From Heterodera schachtii (Eukaryota; Nematoda; Chromadorea; Rhabditida; Heteroderidae), in the NCBI GenBank assembly GCA_023374025.1, contig SIJG01000048.1, positions 832,646 through 896,645 of the forward strand: a DNA stretch of 64,000 nucleotides. The letters are read 5' to 3'. The notes under the pieces are model-generated. The model was not told the origin of the DNA. It saw nothing but the letters and a program-made list of their open reading frames with translations, and searched no databases. Position 1 is the first letter of the stretch. Each line of letters starts with the position of its first letter. This document shows, piece after piece, positions 31,622 to 41,704 of this stretch. The position numbers and the translations under genes are program-made.

Positions 31622-34600
31622 ATGCGATGGTTGGCACTGATCGAAAGTGCGCATTCCCAAGTGGAGGACGAACTGTGCTGGGCCAAGGTGGACATGCAAC
31701 GGTTGCGGCACACGCCCAAATTCATGCCGATGGTCAACGACGATGGCATTCCGCACTCGTTGAGGCCGTTCCTGTGGCCACGGTTGTGCAGTGCTGCGGA
31801 AAAGCGCAAAAAATGTGCGTGCGAATTGCCTTTTTGGCATTTTTATGGCCACTGTTTTTGGCATTTTTGTGAGCACTGTTTTTGGCATTCTTGTGGGCAC
31901 TATTTTTGGCATTTTCGTAAGCACCGTAAGTACCCACAGCGATTTTTGGCACTTGAAACTTTGTGTGGGTTTTCCGCTAATTTTTCGCGCAATTCTCTCA
32001 GGGATTAGTCAAGAGTCTTGAGCCGGTATCCGATTAATATTCATTATGCGTTTTCCAGCCCCGTGTGATTACGCGAAAATTGTCCGGAAGTGCACCAAGG
32101 ACAGTGTACCGGCGGGCATCAATGTCCAAATTGAAAAGTGAGTTTTACACTCACAAGTTCGAGAATCTTGACATAATTAATTAAAACTCCGCCAAGCTAA
32201 CAATTTATGAAATTTCAGAAAATGTTTTTGGCACTTGGCGGGCTCGAGAATCTCGATCCATTCGTGTACATAAGAGCCCGGACGGGATCGGGATCCTGCC
32301 GGGATTTTCCCGGGATCCGACTCGACTTTTTTTGAAAAAGGCCGGGATTGGAATCCCTGACAATTGGCATTTTCAATCCAAGAAATCCTAGCCTGGTTCC
32401 AATCCCGAGTGCCGATCCCGATTTTTTTTTAATTCCCGGCCCTAGGGACCTGCTGCGCACTTTGCCCGCCCATTTCTGTTTCGGCCGGCCCCGTTCGGTT
32501 GGCATTGCGCCACTGCGCCGTGTACTCCGTGCCCTGGCATTTCTGTTCCCCGAGATTGGCTATTGCCAAGGCATGGCATTTGTGGTCGCCTCGCTGCTGT
32601 TGGTGTGCTGTGAGGAGAACACATTTTGGGTGGGCCTACATTTTGGCGCCGAAGATGAGTTCCGAGAGTTTCGAGTCTTGGAAATTTTCCCGATTTTTTT
32701 TTTGGGGTTCCAATTTTCGGCAATCTCTCGAAGACAGTTAGCTAATCAATCTGGGAGCAGCTTGTTTCCCTCCCCCAATTATTTTTTCTTGAAATTTTCA
32801 TATAAAAATTTTAAGGATTTTTTTTGAAAAATTTTTGGCAATTCATGCAAAAAAAATTTCTTTCCATTTAAAAAAACTTTTTCTTAAAAAGTTTTTTTTT
32901 AAATTAAATTGCCTAGACATAATATTTAAAAAAAAATAAAAATACTCCCCCATGCCCAACTTTGGCGCCAAGTCTCACCAACCTGCCGAGTTTTTCGGCA
33001 TCATGGTATAAGCCTTGGCTGTCCAAATCGTCCCAAATTTTGGAATTTTCATTACGGAATTCTCGAAAAATCACTCGCTTTTCCTGCTGATTGTGGGCAA
33101 TTAATTCATGGGAATCCGTCCGTTTTGCAGATGATGTGCTCACTGATCGAAAACATTTTGCCCGCCTCCTTCTATGCCCCGTCACTGCTCGGAGTCCGTG
33201 CCGATGAACGCGTTCTGCGCCATCTGATCCAGGCAATTCTCGAGCGAACAGACTTTTCCGGGACCGGGATTAAGCCGGATTTAAGCTGTCTGAATAATGC
33301 CTGCGGATATTATCCGCCCACCATATTATAGTATCCAACAATAAGCTTTGCGCAAAACAAATAATAAAGGAAGGATTAGAAAAATTGTGACTTTTTGCGG
33401 CACAAATTTTCTAAATTTTTGTGGAACAAAACGGGGTTCGGCGGTGCCGAATTTTTTTAAATTTTTACCATTTTTTCAAAATTTTCAACAAATTGCTAAT
33501 TTTAAAGATTTTTGGAAAATTTAGCGAAATTTTTATCAGTGGATTTTGTACTACCAAAAATTTGATAAACCACAATCACTTTTTGTTGAAGGTTCACATG
33601 CCCGAGCTGACGGAGCTGTTGGCCAAATGTAACTTGGACATGTCAACAATTTTCATTATTGGTCTCTCTTTTATCCCATTTATTTGATCGAATTCTAACA
33701 AAAACTGATAGTGATCAGACAGGTGATCACTCCTAATTTTTTGCCTATGTTATTTATCATATTCTTTGAAAACGAGATAAGAATGGTCTGTGTTAGGTCG
33801 TTTTGCGTTAAAAATGCCAACCACTTTGGGCGCTTGTAAAAGTGCCAATTTTAGATTTTTTCGGGAAGAATTCGTCAAATTAAATAATCTTGGTATCATA
33901 CGATAGCTCTTGGATTGCTCTATAGCCATGTGAAAAACTTAGAAAATTTTTATTAAATTTTCAGAAAGAAATGGCAATTTTTGAACATTTTTGATCACAA
34001 CTTTTTGAATAAAACTTTCTGAATTTTTTTCACACTAATAGAGAAATCCAGGAGTTATCGAAAGATACCAAGATTATACAATTTAGTTTTTTAATCAAAC
34101 TTATGACAATTTTTCTCAAAAAAAAATTCAGAAAAAAATTTGTTGTACATTTTTAGTGCCATAAATTTCCGATCACAATAAATTCTCTGATCATATTGAT
34201 TTCCCATCATTTCCTCTTCAAGGCTGATCACTTTGCTTGCCTCGGTCCTCTCGCCACGGCTTCTGCTCCGTGTGTGGGACGATCTGTTCATCTTCGGCTC
34301 CACCACAGTGTTCCGTGCCATTCTGGCACTTTTGAAGCTCGCCGACGGCACTTTTGTGCCGTCAAATGCATCCAATTTGTTGAATCAAATTTTGCGCATT
34401 CCGTCCAGCATTGAGCGGCCCGACGATTTGCTGGAGATTGCACAATCCTTTGAATATTCTGTCACCGATCATCTGATCACTGAGCTCAGGAAAAAGTATC
34501 AGGTCGGTTGGATTGGATTGGCTATGATCATTTCGAGAGTTTAAGTTGATCTCTGATCAATATTAATGATCAGTCTTTATGTTGTAGTCATTCTACTAGT

Positions 34601-35541
34601 CAGCTAGACCCTAATCTGATCAGTTAGTGCCTAAACAGGCTAGCTTCTAGGACGTATTTCAATATGCATATCTGTGTATATTTCGCGATTTGATTTTTGG
34701 CATTTTTTCAAAAGCTCGTTTTTTTGGTAATTTCTAAGCACAGAAAAAAAACATTTTAGAATATTTCCCGATTAATATTAATTTAAAAAATGAAAATTTT
34801 AAAAAATGAAAATTTGCCAAAAAATAAGTCGAAAATGGAAAATTTTCGTTTTATTAATCATTTTCCTTCAAAATTAATAAAGCATTATTTTCTATTTTTT
34901 CTTCTAAAATAATTTTTTATATCCTATTCAGTTTTGAGATTTTTAGCTTAAATGTAATTAACTTTCCTTCAATTACTGAAAAAATTTCTGTTCATATTAG
35001 GCTGATCCGAGTTGCTGCTAATCGAAATCCCTGTTAATGTTAATCAACCCATAATTAGGCTAAATCAGTGCCTATCAAGCTAATCAAATTCTATAATCAA
35101 TGCTAAATCTTACTGATCAGTGTCTAAGTGTCGTTTTGTTCTTAAATCTGGCTAATCGTTTCCTTGCGATGCTTGCTGATCAATCGATAAATTAAATCTC
35201 CCAATCACCCCCCCCCCCAATTTAAGGGCATTTTGATGGCCGAGATTGGACTGATCAACAACAGTGCCAGATCAGTGGCAGCTGACGGTGGCACAAATGG
35301 GCGGGAGGAAAATTTGCCAAAACAGACGACGATCAAGCGCAAATTGCACCGATCAAAAAGCGTTGTGAGACGGATTTTTGACAAAAAAGAGCGGAGAAAA
35401 AGCGCGGAAGATGATCTGCGCACAAAGAACATTCGGCAGACGGAATTGGTGTTGGACTTGCGAAATGCCATCCTACAAAGTGTGTGTGAGGAGGACGGCG
35501 AAAGTGCCAACAAAAAAATGCCACCTGACCAAAAACTTTAG
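31622..35541 (+). CDS. TBC-domain Rab GTPase-activating protein, SGSM3-like, truncated
   Basis: Seven in-phase exons give 400 aa: 31622-31814 (the exon starts at 31621), 32059-32137, 32446-32629, 33131-33232, 33592-33641, 34223-34502 and 35227-35541. TBC domains accelerate GTP hydrolysis by Rab proteins on membranes. Both catalytic fingers are present: Arg in IEKDLLRT and Gln in GYCQGMA. Other SGSM3-like matches are DDGIPHSLRPFLWPRL, LIENILPASFYAPSLLGV, LLLRVWDDLFIFGSTTVF and TKNIRQTELVLDLRNAIL. About six residues (the Trp-containing part of the helix after LITL) are missing. The protein stops after the linker, so the SH3 and RUN domains of SGSM3 are absent, and AATAAA follows within 10 bp of the stop. 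The fourth intron uses a GC donor (CAG|gcaatt). An N-terminal exon upstream of 31621 is expected because an acceptor precedes the ATG, but I could not place it. Confidence 0.8.
32245..32445. repeat. CGGGATC-rich repeat in a TBC-gene intron
   Basis: Degenerate GGGATC/GATCCC units in both orientations fill the intron up to the acceptor (ggccctag). The splice acceptor used by the 32446 exon therefore appears to lie inside repeat sequence. Its GC-rich, inverted layout resembles the hAT-like ends at 11-28 kb, but I found no target duplication. Confidence 0.45.
33880..34079. repeat. inverted-repeat MITE-like segment in a TBC-gene intron
   Basis: The left arm (about 33880-33917, AATCTTGGTATC...ATAGCTC) and the right arm (about 34043-34079, GAGTTATCG..GATACCAAGATT) are imperfect reverse complements about 35 bp long. 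It lies wholly inside intron 33642-34222. GATCA-rich short palindromes (33705-33732) lie beside it. Confidence 0.6.
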
Positions 35542-35545
35542 GAAA

Positions 35546-35551
35546 AATAAA
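35546..35551 (+). terminator. polyadenylation signal of the TBC gene
   Basis: AATAAA starts five bases after the TAG, with a second at about 35597. This supports a genuine 3' end here rather than missed downstream SH3/RUN exons, although the first signal is unusually close to the stop. Confidence 0.4.
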
Positions 35552-35559
35552 AAATTAAA

Positions 35560-36282
35560 TTAAAATATTTTTAAGTAAAAAAATACAATTTTTCAATAAA
35601 AAATTTATCAATTTTTTAGTATTGTTTTTTTTTTTCAAATTTTTGATTTAATTTTATTAACTTTGAATATCTTAGAGAGAATCTGAAGAAGTAAAAATAT
35701 TTATAAAATATCATTAAATATTTACAATCAATTACAAATATTTGATGATGGAAAAAAAGAATAAGCTACACTAGATGAAAAAGAAAAAACAAATAAAAAA
35801 ACAATAATTTCGCTAAAAATAATATAAATCGTCTACTTAAATTCCGTATAGTGGTCATGAAATTCAAACATTAGCAATAAAATAATATAAAAATTAAAAA
35901 AGTAATGATGAAATATTATCGTTTACAAATTATCAATTTTCATCATAAACAATTTAAATAAATTTAAAAAATCCTAAAAAGAGAAAAAAAATTTTATGCA
36001 TATATTCCATTTAACAAAAAAAGCTATTTATTAAAATTGAAGAAAATGATATAATATTAGCCTTAATCAGAAATAATTACTTCAATTAATTAAAAATTCA
36101 ATAAATATAATTAAATGATTAGCCAATGAATTCGCCAAAAGTACAAATGCAATAATAATCATTATAATAAATTCACTAAATATTGGGAGAAACGGAGTCT
36201 CGAATACCACCATGATTAATTTGAAATATTTTTACTATCAAAAATGCAAAAAAAAAAAAAAAAGGTTTTTGGTAACTTATTA
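35560..36282. other. AT-rich spacer before the LTR element
   Basis: No open frame or splice-flanked island is recognisable. I looked here specifically for the SH3 and RUN exons of the TBC gene and saw none. Confidence 0.55.
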
Positions 36283-36286
36283 AGAT

Positions 36287-36553
36287 TGTGTTATTATTTA
36301 AATTAGTGCTAAATTGTTTGGCGTTTTGACTATTTATTGATATTTGTTTTATTCATTCTCATTTCATTCAGTTGTTCTCCCCTCTTAAAGTTTTGTTATA
36401 TTTCGCCGTTCTCCGTCATTTTTGGATTTGATTGATTGTTGTTCCCCCCTCGTCTTCTGAATTTGTTTGTGTTTGATTTTAATAAAGTGAAAGCCTATTT
36501 GGTTGTGTGATCGGGGTGTTCTTCGAGTGCGGCGGACCCAAATTTATATTACG
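36287..36553 (+). repeat. left LTR
   Basis: Begins TGTGTTATTATTTAAATTAG and ends TTATATTACG, so the outer terminus is TG but the inner is CG rather than the usual CA. It contains AATAAA at 36481-36486, the likely polyadenylation signal when read from the right-hand copy. Confidence 0.92.
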
Positions 36554-36575
36554 TGGCGCTCCTGGCATTTTGGGT
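36554..36575 (+). promoter_or_regulatory. primer-binding-site-like sequence
   Basis: TGGCGCTCCTGGCATTTTGG follows the left LTR with no spacer. The TGG start is what a tRNA 3' CCA end would pair with. I could not assign the tRNA. Confidence 0.5.
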
Positions 36576-36869
36576 AAGCTCACTGCAGGTTTTCTTTGAT
36601 TTTAAATTTGTGAGGAAAGAGCAAATTCGGCTTTTGTTTTTTCGACTTCGACGTTCATATTTGCGGCGTTCTTAAAGCCCGAAGACCGGGAATAAACGCA
36701 GAAGACGGCATTGCAAATTGCTCAAAGATTGAGAAATTGCATAAATTTTTGCTCAAAGACTGAGAAAGTGCCGAAATTTTTAAATTGTTGAAAGTTGTCG
36801 AAAATTGCTCAGAGACTGAGAAGATTGTCGAATTTGATTTTGGAATTGAACCAAGACGGTTAAACGAGA

Positions 36870-38399
36870 ATGTTTGTGAGAACGCCACCACTAACGCGGC
36901 AAGAAAATTTTGGCGGTGAGCAGCAACTGAGAAACAGATTGTTGCCAGCGACAAGGAACACCGGCAACTCAGTGGTGATTGTGGTGGATGAAATCGAACA
37001 AAACGAGCGAACGGCGATGAATGCACCGGTTGTGAATTCTAGTTCAAGCGTGAACAACAGAAATGCGAGAGAAAATGGTTTGGGAGAGGCAAACGAAAGA
37101 TTTTTGTCAAACAATTTCGATTTGGGTGTCAGTAATTTGAACACTGCGGGATTAGTGCCTACCTATTTCTCCGCCCATGAATCAAATCCAGTGAGTTTAT
37201 TGCATGGTATTGGCCGAAGAGTTGGCAATTCAATGGGAAATCACGGACATGTAAATGCTATTGGGTCGGCGAGAAATGATGTGCAGTATACGCAGCCGAG
37301 AGTGGACGGCGCCCATCCAGTTTTTGTGCGTCAAATGGCTGTTAACTCCCAACTGACAGCTCTTCTTCAAACGGCTAACCACCAATCTGGTATAGCGACA
37401 AATTCGGCAGAACATCTTGCTCTGAACGCTAGAGCTGAGAACATTCCTCTCCACAACAACCGCCAGCAACAAATGGAGAATTTTCAACAAAATTTGCAAA
37501 GACAAACGGTTCGTAGAGTTGAAAATTTTGAACCCGGAAATCGCAATTACGGTTGTGAGGGGCGAAACCCAAACGCAGAACCGAATATAAACCCACGCCC
37601 AAATGGTCAACATTTTTGTGTTGCAAATCGAAATGATCCGTATGTTAACAACATACAGGATATCCGAACGACTGAAATGCGCGACGTGATTTTGGCACAG
37701 GCAATTAAAAGCCTGGACAACTTTTCATACGCTATGACGTTAAATTCTCTGCCTGAACTTAAAGGGAATTCCGGGGCAGATGCCGTCCGATCGTTTTTCC
37801 GGCATTTCGATGTCGCAACCGATGAATGGCCTGAAGCGAAGCGCTTAAGCGCACTCCGATCAAAATGTTTGGGGCGTGCCGAACGCGCCTTCAATGTTGC
37901 AGTTTCAAACAACCCATTTCGGTATGACAGCGTAAAGAGAGCGATGATAAATCTGCTGGAGGAGACTGATGCTAGGCAAATGTCAGCATTTGATGAGCTG
38001 ATGTCTGGTGCCTATCGCCAAAACAATGAGCGAATTGACGATTTGGCGGACCGTATTTCGTCGCTGGTCAGAAAAGCATACCCAGGACTACTCGAGCACC
38101 TATACGATGACTATTCAATTCGTCACTTCATAAGGGCTCTCCAAAATCCTGAGTTAGCATTAACTCTTGAGTTAGCCCGTCGACCATCCATGATTTTCGA
38201 CGAATTTGTTGCACTAGCGGCGAGAGCTGAAGCAACCCAAAAAGCATCACAGCTCACAATGCAAAAGTCCAACAATTTTCCGAGATTCAACAGCCAAGTT
38301 CAAGCGCCGCAGTACAACCAACGGCCAATGCAGCAGCCTTCGCACCAAGAATTTTTTTTCAAACGAATACCAGCAACAAAACCGCCCAACTTGTTATAA
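36870..38399 (+). CDS. retrotransposon Gag
   Basis: 509-aa frame starting MFVRTPPLTRQEN. The N-terminal half is Asn/Gln-rich and polar. Residues about 280-470 form the capsid-type region, with SLPELKGNSGADAVRSFFRH, a SALRSKCLGRAERAF segment and IRHFIRALQNPELALTLEL, as in Ty3/gypsy Gag. It ends just after a run of eight T at about 38352. The CCHC zinc knuckle and everything downstream lie in the +1 frame, so expression of the protease needs a frameshift there, or the T-run length is a mutation or assembly error. Gag packages element RNA. Confidence 0.85.
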   Translation: MFVRTPPLTRQENFGGEQQLRNRLLPATRNTGNSVVIVVDEIEQNERTAMNAPVVNSSSSVNNRNARENGLGEANERFLSNNFDLGVSNLNTAGLVPTYFSAHESNPVSLLHGIGRRVGNSMGNHGHVNAIGSARNDVQYTQPRVDGAHPVFVRQMAVNSQLTALLQTANHQSGIATNSAEHLALNARAENIPLHNNRQQQMENFQQNLQRQTVRRVENFEPGNRNYGCEGRNPNAEPNINPRPNGQHFCVANRNDPYVNNIQDIRTTEMRDVILAQAIKSLDNFSYAMTLNSLPELKGNSGADAVRSFFRHFDVATDEWPEAKRLSALRSKCLGRAERAFNVAVSNNPFRYDSVKRAMINLLEETDARQMSAFDELMSGAYRQNNERIDDLADRISSLVRKAYPGLLEHLYDDYSIRHFIRALQNPELALTLELARRPSMIFDEFVALAARAEATQKASQLTMQKSNNFPRFNSQVQAPQYNQRPMQQPSHQEFFFKRIPATKPPNLL

Positions 38400-39807
38400 C
38401 TGCGGAAAATTCGGACATTTTGCCAGGCAATGTGCGGAGCCACAACGAAACCAAGGCGGTCAGAATAACAACAATTCAGCATCAAATTTCGTTAGTCAGA
38501 ATTTTCTTGTTGAACAACAAGAAAGACCACCACAACCGAGTCAAAATCTTTTTGTTGGTGGAATTTCTATGAGTCCTGCTGAGGTGGAAAAGTTGTTTGG
38601 AAAGGATGGGACTGAAAATGAGACGACGAAAAATTTGGATAAGATTTCGATCGGGAGAATAATGGCCCTTAATGTCTCGGTTTGTGGTTTGACAGCAAAA
38701 GCTATGTTGGACGGAGGGGCCCAAATTTCTATGGTTTCTTTTGCATTCTTTGCAAAATTGTTGGCCGAAAAAAGAATCAATAAAGAACAACTTCGCCCAG
38801 CTCGTCACATCACTCGCGTGATCGACATAAATGGAAAAGCAGTTGAGTGTATTGGAATTGTTTTTCTCCCAATTGTCAGGAAAGGAAAATGTGTGTGGAT
38901 TCGTTTCCACGTCTCACACGCATCTTTTGGCTATGAATTTGTTTTTGGGACTAATGCATTAGCTCGGCTTAATTTTAAGCTTTTTGACGGCGTAAACGAT
39001 CAAATGATTAATTTTACGGAAGTTAGTAATGTAGAGCGAAATTCGGTGCACGTCATTTACCAGGCGACCGTACCATCTCGCAGCGAAAATTTGGTTCATT
39101 CGGGAGAACAAATGAAATTTGAGGGCAAAAAGACGACAATTTTTCCAAATTCGAGCACCAAAAGTGAAGCGGAAAATAAACGGACGTCGGAATTTTGTGC
39201 CAACAAAAGCAGCCATCGGACCAGTTTTCATCAAAAGTGGAAGAAGGTTGAATGGACACCAAAGAACATCCCGCCCAAAGTGGAAAACCGAATTATCAGA
39301 AATTGTGGTGAGAAAGGACACAAAAAGTTTGGCCAAAGGGAAAAAGTGGGAAAAAATTTTGTGAAAAAAAGCGATGGTGAAAGTTTGGGAAAAAGTGAAA
39401 GGATTTTTTCAAGCAAAACCAAAGTTCAATTAGGGACAATTGAAATTTTGGAAGGCCGGAAGGAGTTGGAGAGAAAAAGGTTGAATTTGGATAGAAACCC
39501 TCCACGAGAAAATGTCGGACGAAATGTCGCACTTGATGGAAATGGCCCACTAACGAATTTTGGGAAAAATTTGAATTCGTTTCTACGAAAATGTGTTTTC
39601 TGGCCAATGAGAGCGGAAGCGGACCAGAAGAGCCGAGGAACTTTGCCATTTGATCGGGGTTGGGTCGAGTTGACCGCCTCGTGTCCGGGTTCGACTTCGC
39701 CTTCTGCTGATGGACGACCAATGATGCGCGGACTTCAAGGCAATGGCGGTGAGCTGAGCCCAAACGGACATCACCTTTCGACAGCCGGATGCGTGATGTG
39801 CAGCTGA
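38400..39807 (+). CDS. zinc knuckle and aspartic protease ORF of the LTR element
   Basis: Read in the +1 frame relative to Gag; the first in-frame ATG is at 38569. It opens with a canonical CCHC knuckle (CYNCGKFGHFARQC), then a retroviral-type aspartic protease: the active-site loop reads MLDGGAQISMVS, i.e. Asp-Gly-Gly rather than Asp-Ser/Thr-Gly, and VFGTNALARLNF matches the second conserved segment. A degenerate second knuckle (NCGEKGHKKFGQ, at least one Cys lost) follows at about 39300. The C-terminal 150 residues are Lys/Glu-rich, then unrelated sequence to the TGA 33 bases before the right LTR. No reverse transcriptase or integrase motif follows. Confidence 0.8.
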
Positions 39808-39840
39808 TCGGCAGGGACGCCTCTCGTCAGCGGCCGAGGA

Positions 39841-40107
39841 TGTGTTATTATTTAAATTAGTGCTAAATTGTTTGGCGTTTTGACTATTTATTGATATTTG
39901 TTTTATTCATTCTCATTTCATTCAGTTGTTCTCCCCTCTTAAAGTTTTGTTATATTTCGCCGTTCTCCGTCATTTTTGGATTTGATTGATTGTTGTTCCC
40001 CCCTCGTCTTCTGAATTTGTTTGTGTTTGATTTTAATAAAGTGAAAGCCTATTTGGTTGTGTGATCGGGGTGTTCTTCGAGTGCGGCGGACCCAAATTTA
40101 TATTACG
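39841..40107 (+). repeat. right LTR
   Basis: Identical by eye to the left LTR over its full length, including AATAAA (40035-40040). The sequence just upstream (cagcggccgagga) is a poor polypurine tract, suggesting that the interior end was rearranged when the polymerase region was lost. Confidence 0.92.
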
Positions 40108-40111
40108 AGAT

Positions 40112-41385
40112 AAAATTTTGAAATTTTTTTTATTAAAATACATATGACAATTATATTTATTAGATTAAAAGCAAATTCTTTAATAAAATTACTAAATAAA
40201 ATTGAATTAATTAAAAATACATTAATATATTGTTTTTGGTTTGTAAATCCGGGAGTTATTTTATTTATTTTTTGATGTATTTATTATTGTAAAATAAAAA
40301 AGATTATCCTTTTCTTATTATAGCATTTAAGAAGGAAAATTATTAATTTTATGGAAATTAAACAATTTATCATTTATTAAAATATAATAATTATAATTTA
40401 TAGAAATGAAGACCAAAATAATTAAGCAGAAAAAAAACCTAAATTAATAGAAATCTTAGCATTTAATAAAATATTTAATAAAAAATTAAGGAAAATAAAA
40501 TATTAAATATTGCAAATTTTGATTAAATTGAAAAAATAAACAAAAAGTAACAAACCTATCTTCATTTGATATCATTAATAATTAAATAAAAATTTAAAAC
40601 CTGATTTTATTTATTTTAATTTACACACCCAAATTTTAACAAATAATAGTGAAACTAAACATTCAGAATAGAGATGAAAGTATATACCAGATATTGAGCA
40701 GGTGAAATTTTAAATATTGTAACACGAAAATTTTCATAATGTCATCGCATAAATATTTTATAATTATATTAAATGTGAACTTAAAATAAAATTGAAAATT
40801 TAGTAAAATAAAAAATTAATAAAAAATTGGTATTTCTTTATTTATTAAAAGACGAACAATTAGTTTTGAAAGGATATTTAAACTTTATTGCGACAAATTA
40901 TGACACATTTATTTATTATTATTTTTTTTAATTTAGTCAATATCAAAATTTACCCAAAATAACAAAAAATTTAAATGAATCAAACTAGTAAATTTAAAAT
41001 AAATCGAAAGATTTAATTTAATTATTAATTAATCTTAATTTTTGTTGTTTTCAATAAATATAAGATTCAAGTATTATCAATTGCTTTTTACGGAATAAAA
41101 AATGATTTATAGCAAAAATATTAAATTAAATCAGTAAAAGAATATTAAAGAGCGGTTGGCATCGCGCGCGGCACAAATCGCTCTTTTTCCTAATTTAAAG
41201 ATTTCACTAAATAATATTTAAATTTGTTTTCTCAATTTTTGTATTTCTCCTTTATCAAATTTCTTTCTTTTCTTTTGGATTTTTAATAATTATGTTAAAA
41301 AGCAAAAGTATTAACAATTCAAATTTATAATAATTCAAATAAGGCACTTGGAAGAGGAATTCGTGCGTTTAAGGTTATGTTAAGT
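40112..41385. other. AT-rich stretch
   Basis: No supported gene. The only structured sequence is the short GC-rich palindrome at 41150-41191. Confidence 0.6.
41150..41191. repeat. GC-rich imperfect palindrome
   Basis: AAAGAGCG on the left pairs with CGCTCTTT on the right around GCGCGCG-centred sequence, giving an imperfect 40-bp stem in an AT-rich setting. Function unknown. Confidence 0.5.
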
Positions 41386-41388
41386 GAG

Positions 41389-41700
41389 GAAAAAAAAGTG
41401 GAACGGAGACGTCCCTGACGGGTTGAACTCGTACTGACCAGATCTTCGCAAAGAGTCGCGAGTGTTCAGCAAACGGGGTTTCGTTGGATTTGGCGTAATG
41501 ACCTGGGCTGCCATTACCCGTTTCGGACGACTTGTATTGGTGTTTATTGACGGTCCAATGAACTCAACACCTACCAAACGATGCTGGGCGAAAATTTGCT
41601 GCCGCTCATCCGCCGAATTCGCCGTGTACGTTGGTGTTTCCAGCAAGACAATGCCGCAATTCACGTCAGTCGGGCTACTAAAAAATGTTCACCGATAATC
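41389..41700 (+). pseudogene. Tc1-type transposase fragment
   Basis: The catalytic core of a Tc1-like DDE transposase in two frames. Segments DLRKESRVFSKRGF, VMTWAAITRFGRLVLVFIDG and then, after a frame change near 41568, MLGENLLPLIRR and CFQQDNAAIHVSRATKK. FQQDNA carries the second Asp of the DDE triad. A stop codon sits where the family has Trp (before PDLRK). The N-terminal DNA-binding part, the last Glu region and the terminal repeats are missing, so it is dead. Confidence 0.8.
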
Positions 41701-41704
41701 AAAT

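Larger units (their letters stand above)
36283..40111 (+). mobile_element. complete non-autonomous LTR retrotransposon (Gag-protease)
   Basis: The 4-bp target duplication AGAT (36283-36286 and 40108-40111) encloses two 267-bp LTRs, 36287-36553 and 39841-40107, that appear identical base for base, so insertion is recent. A primer-binding-site-like TGGCGCTCC starts directly after the left LTR. The 3.3-kb interior encodes Gag and a retroviral-type protease but no reverse transcriptase, RNase H or integrase. It must therefore borrow these from a relative. The capsid and protease resemble Ty3/gypsy-type elements of nematodes. Confidence 0.9.

Noticed and set aside
35560..36282. Missing SH3/RUN exons of the SGSM3-like gene
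   Set aside because: The spacer is AT-rich with no SH3-like or RUN-like translation in any frame I read.
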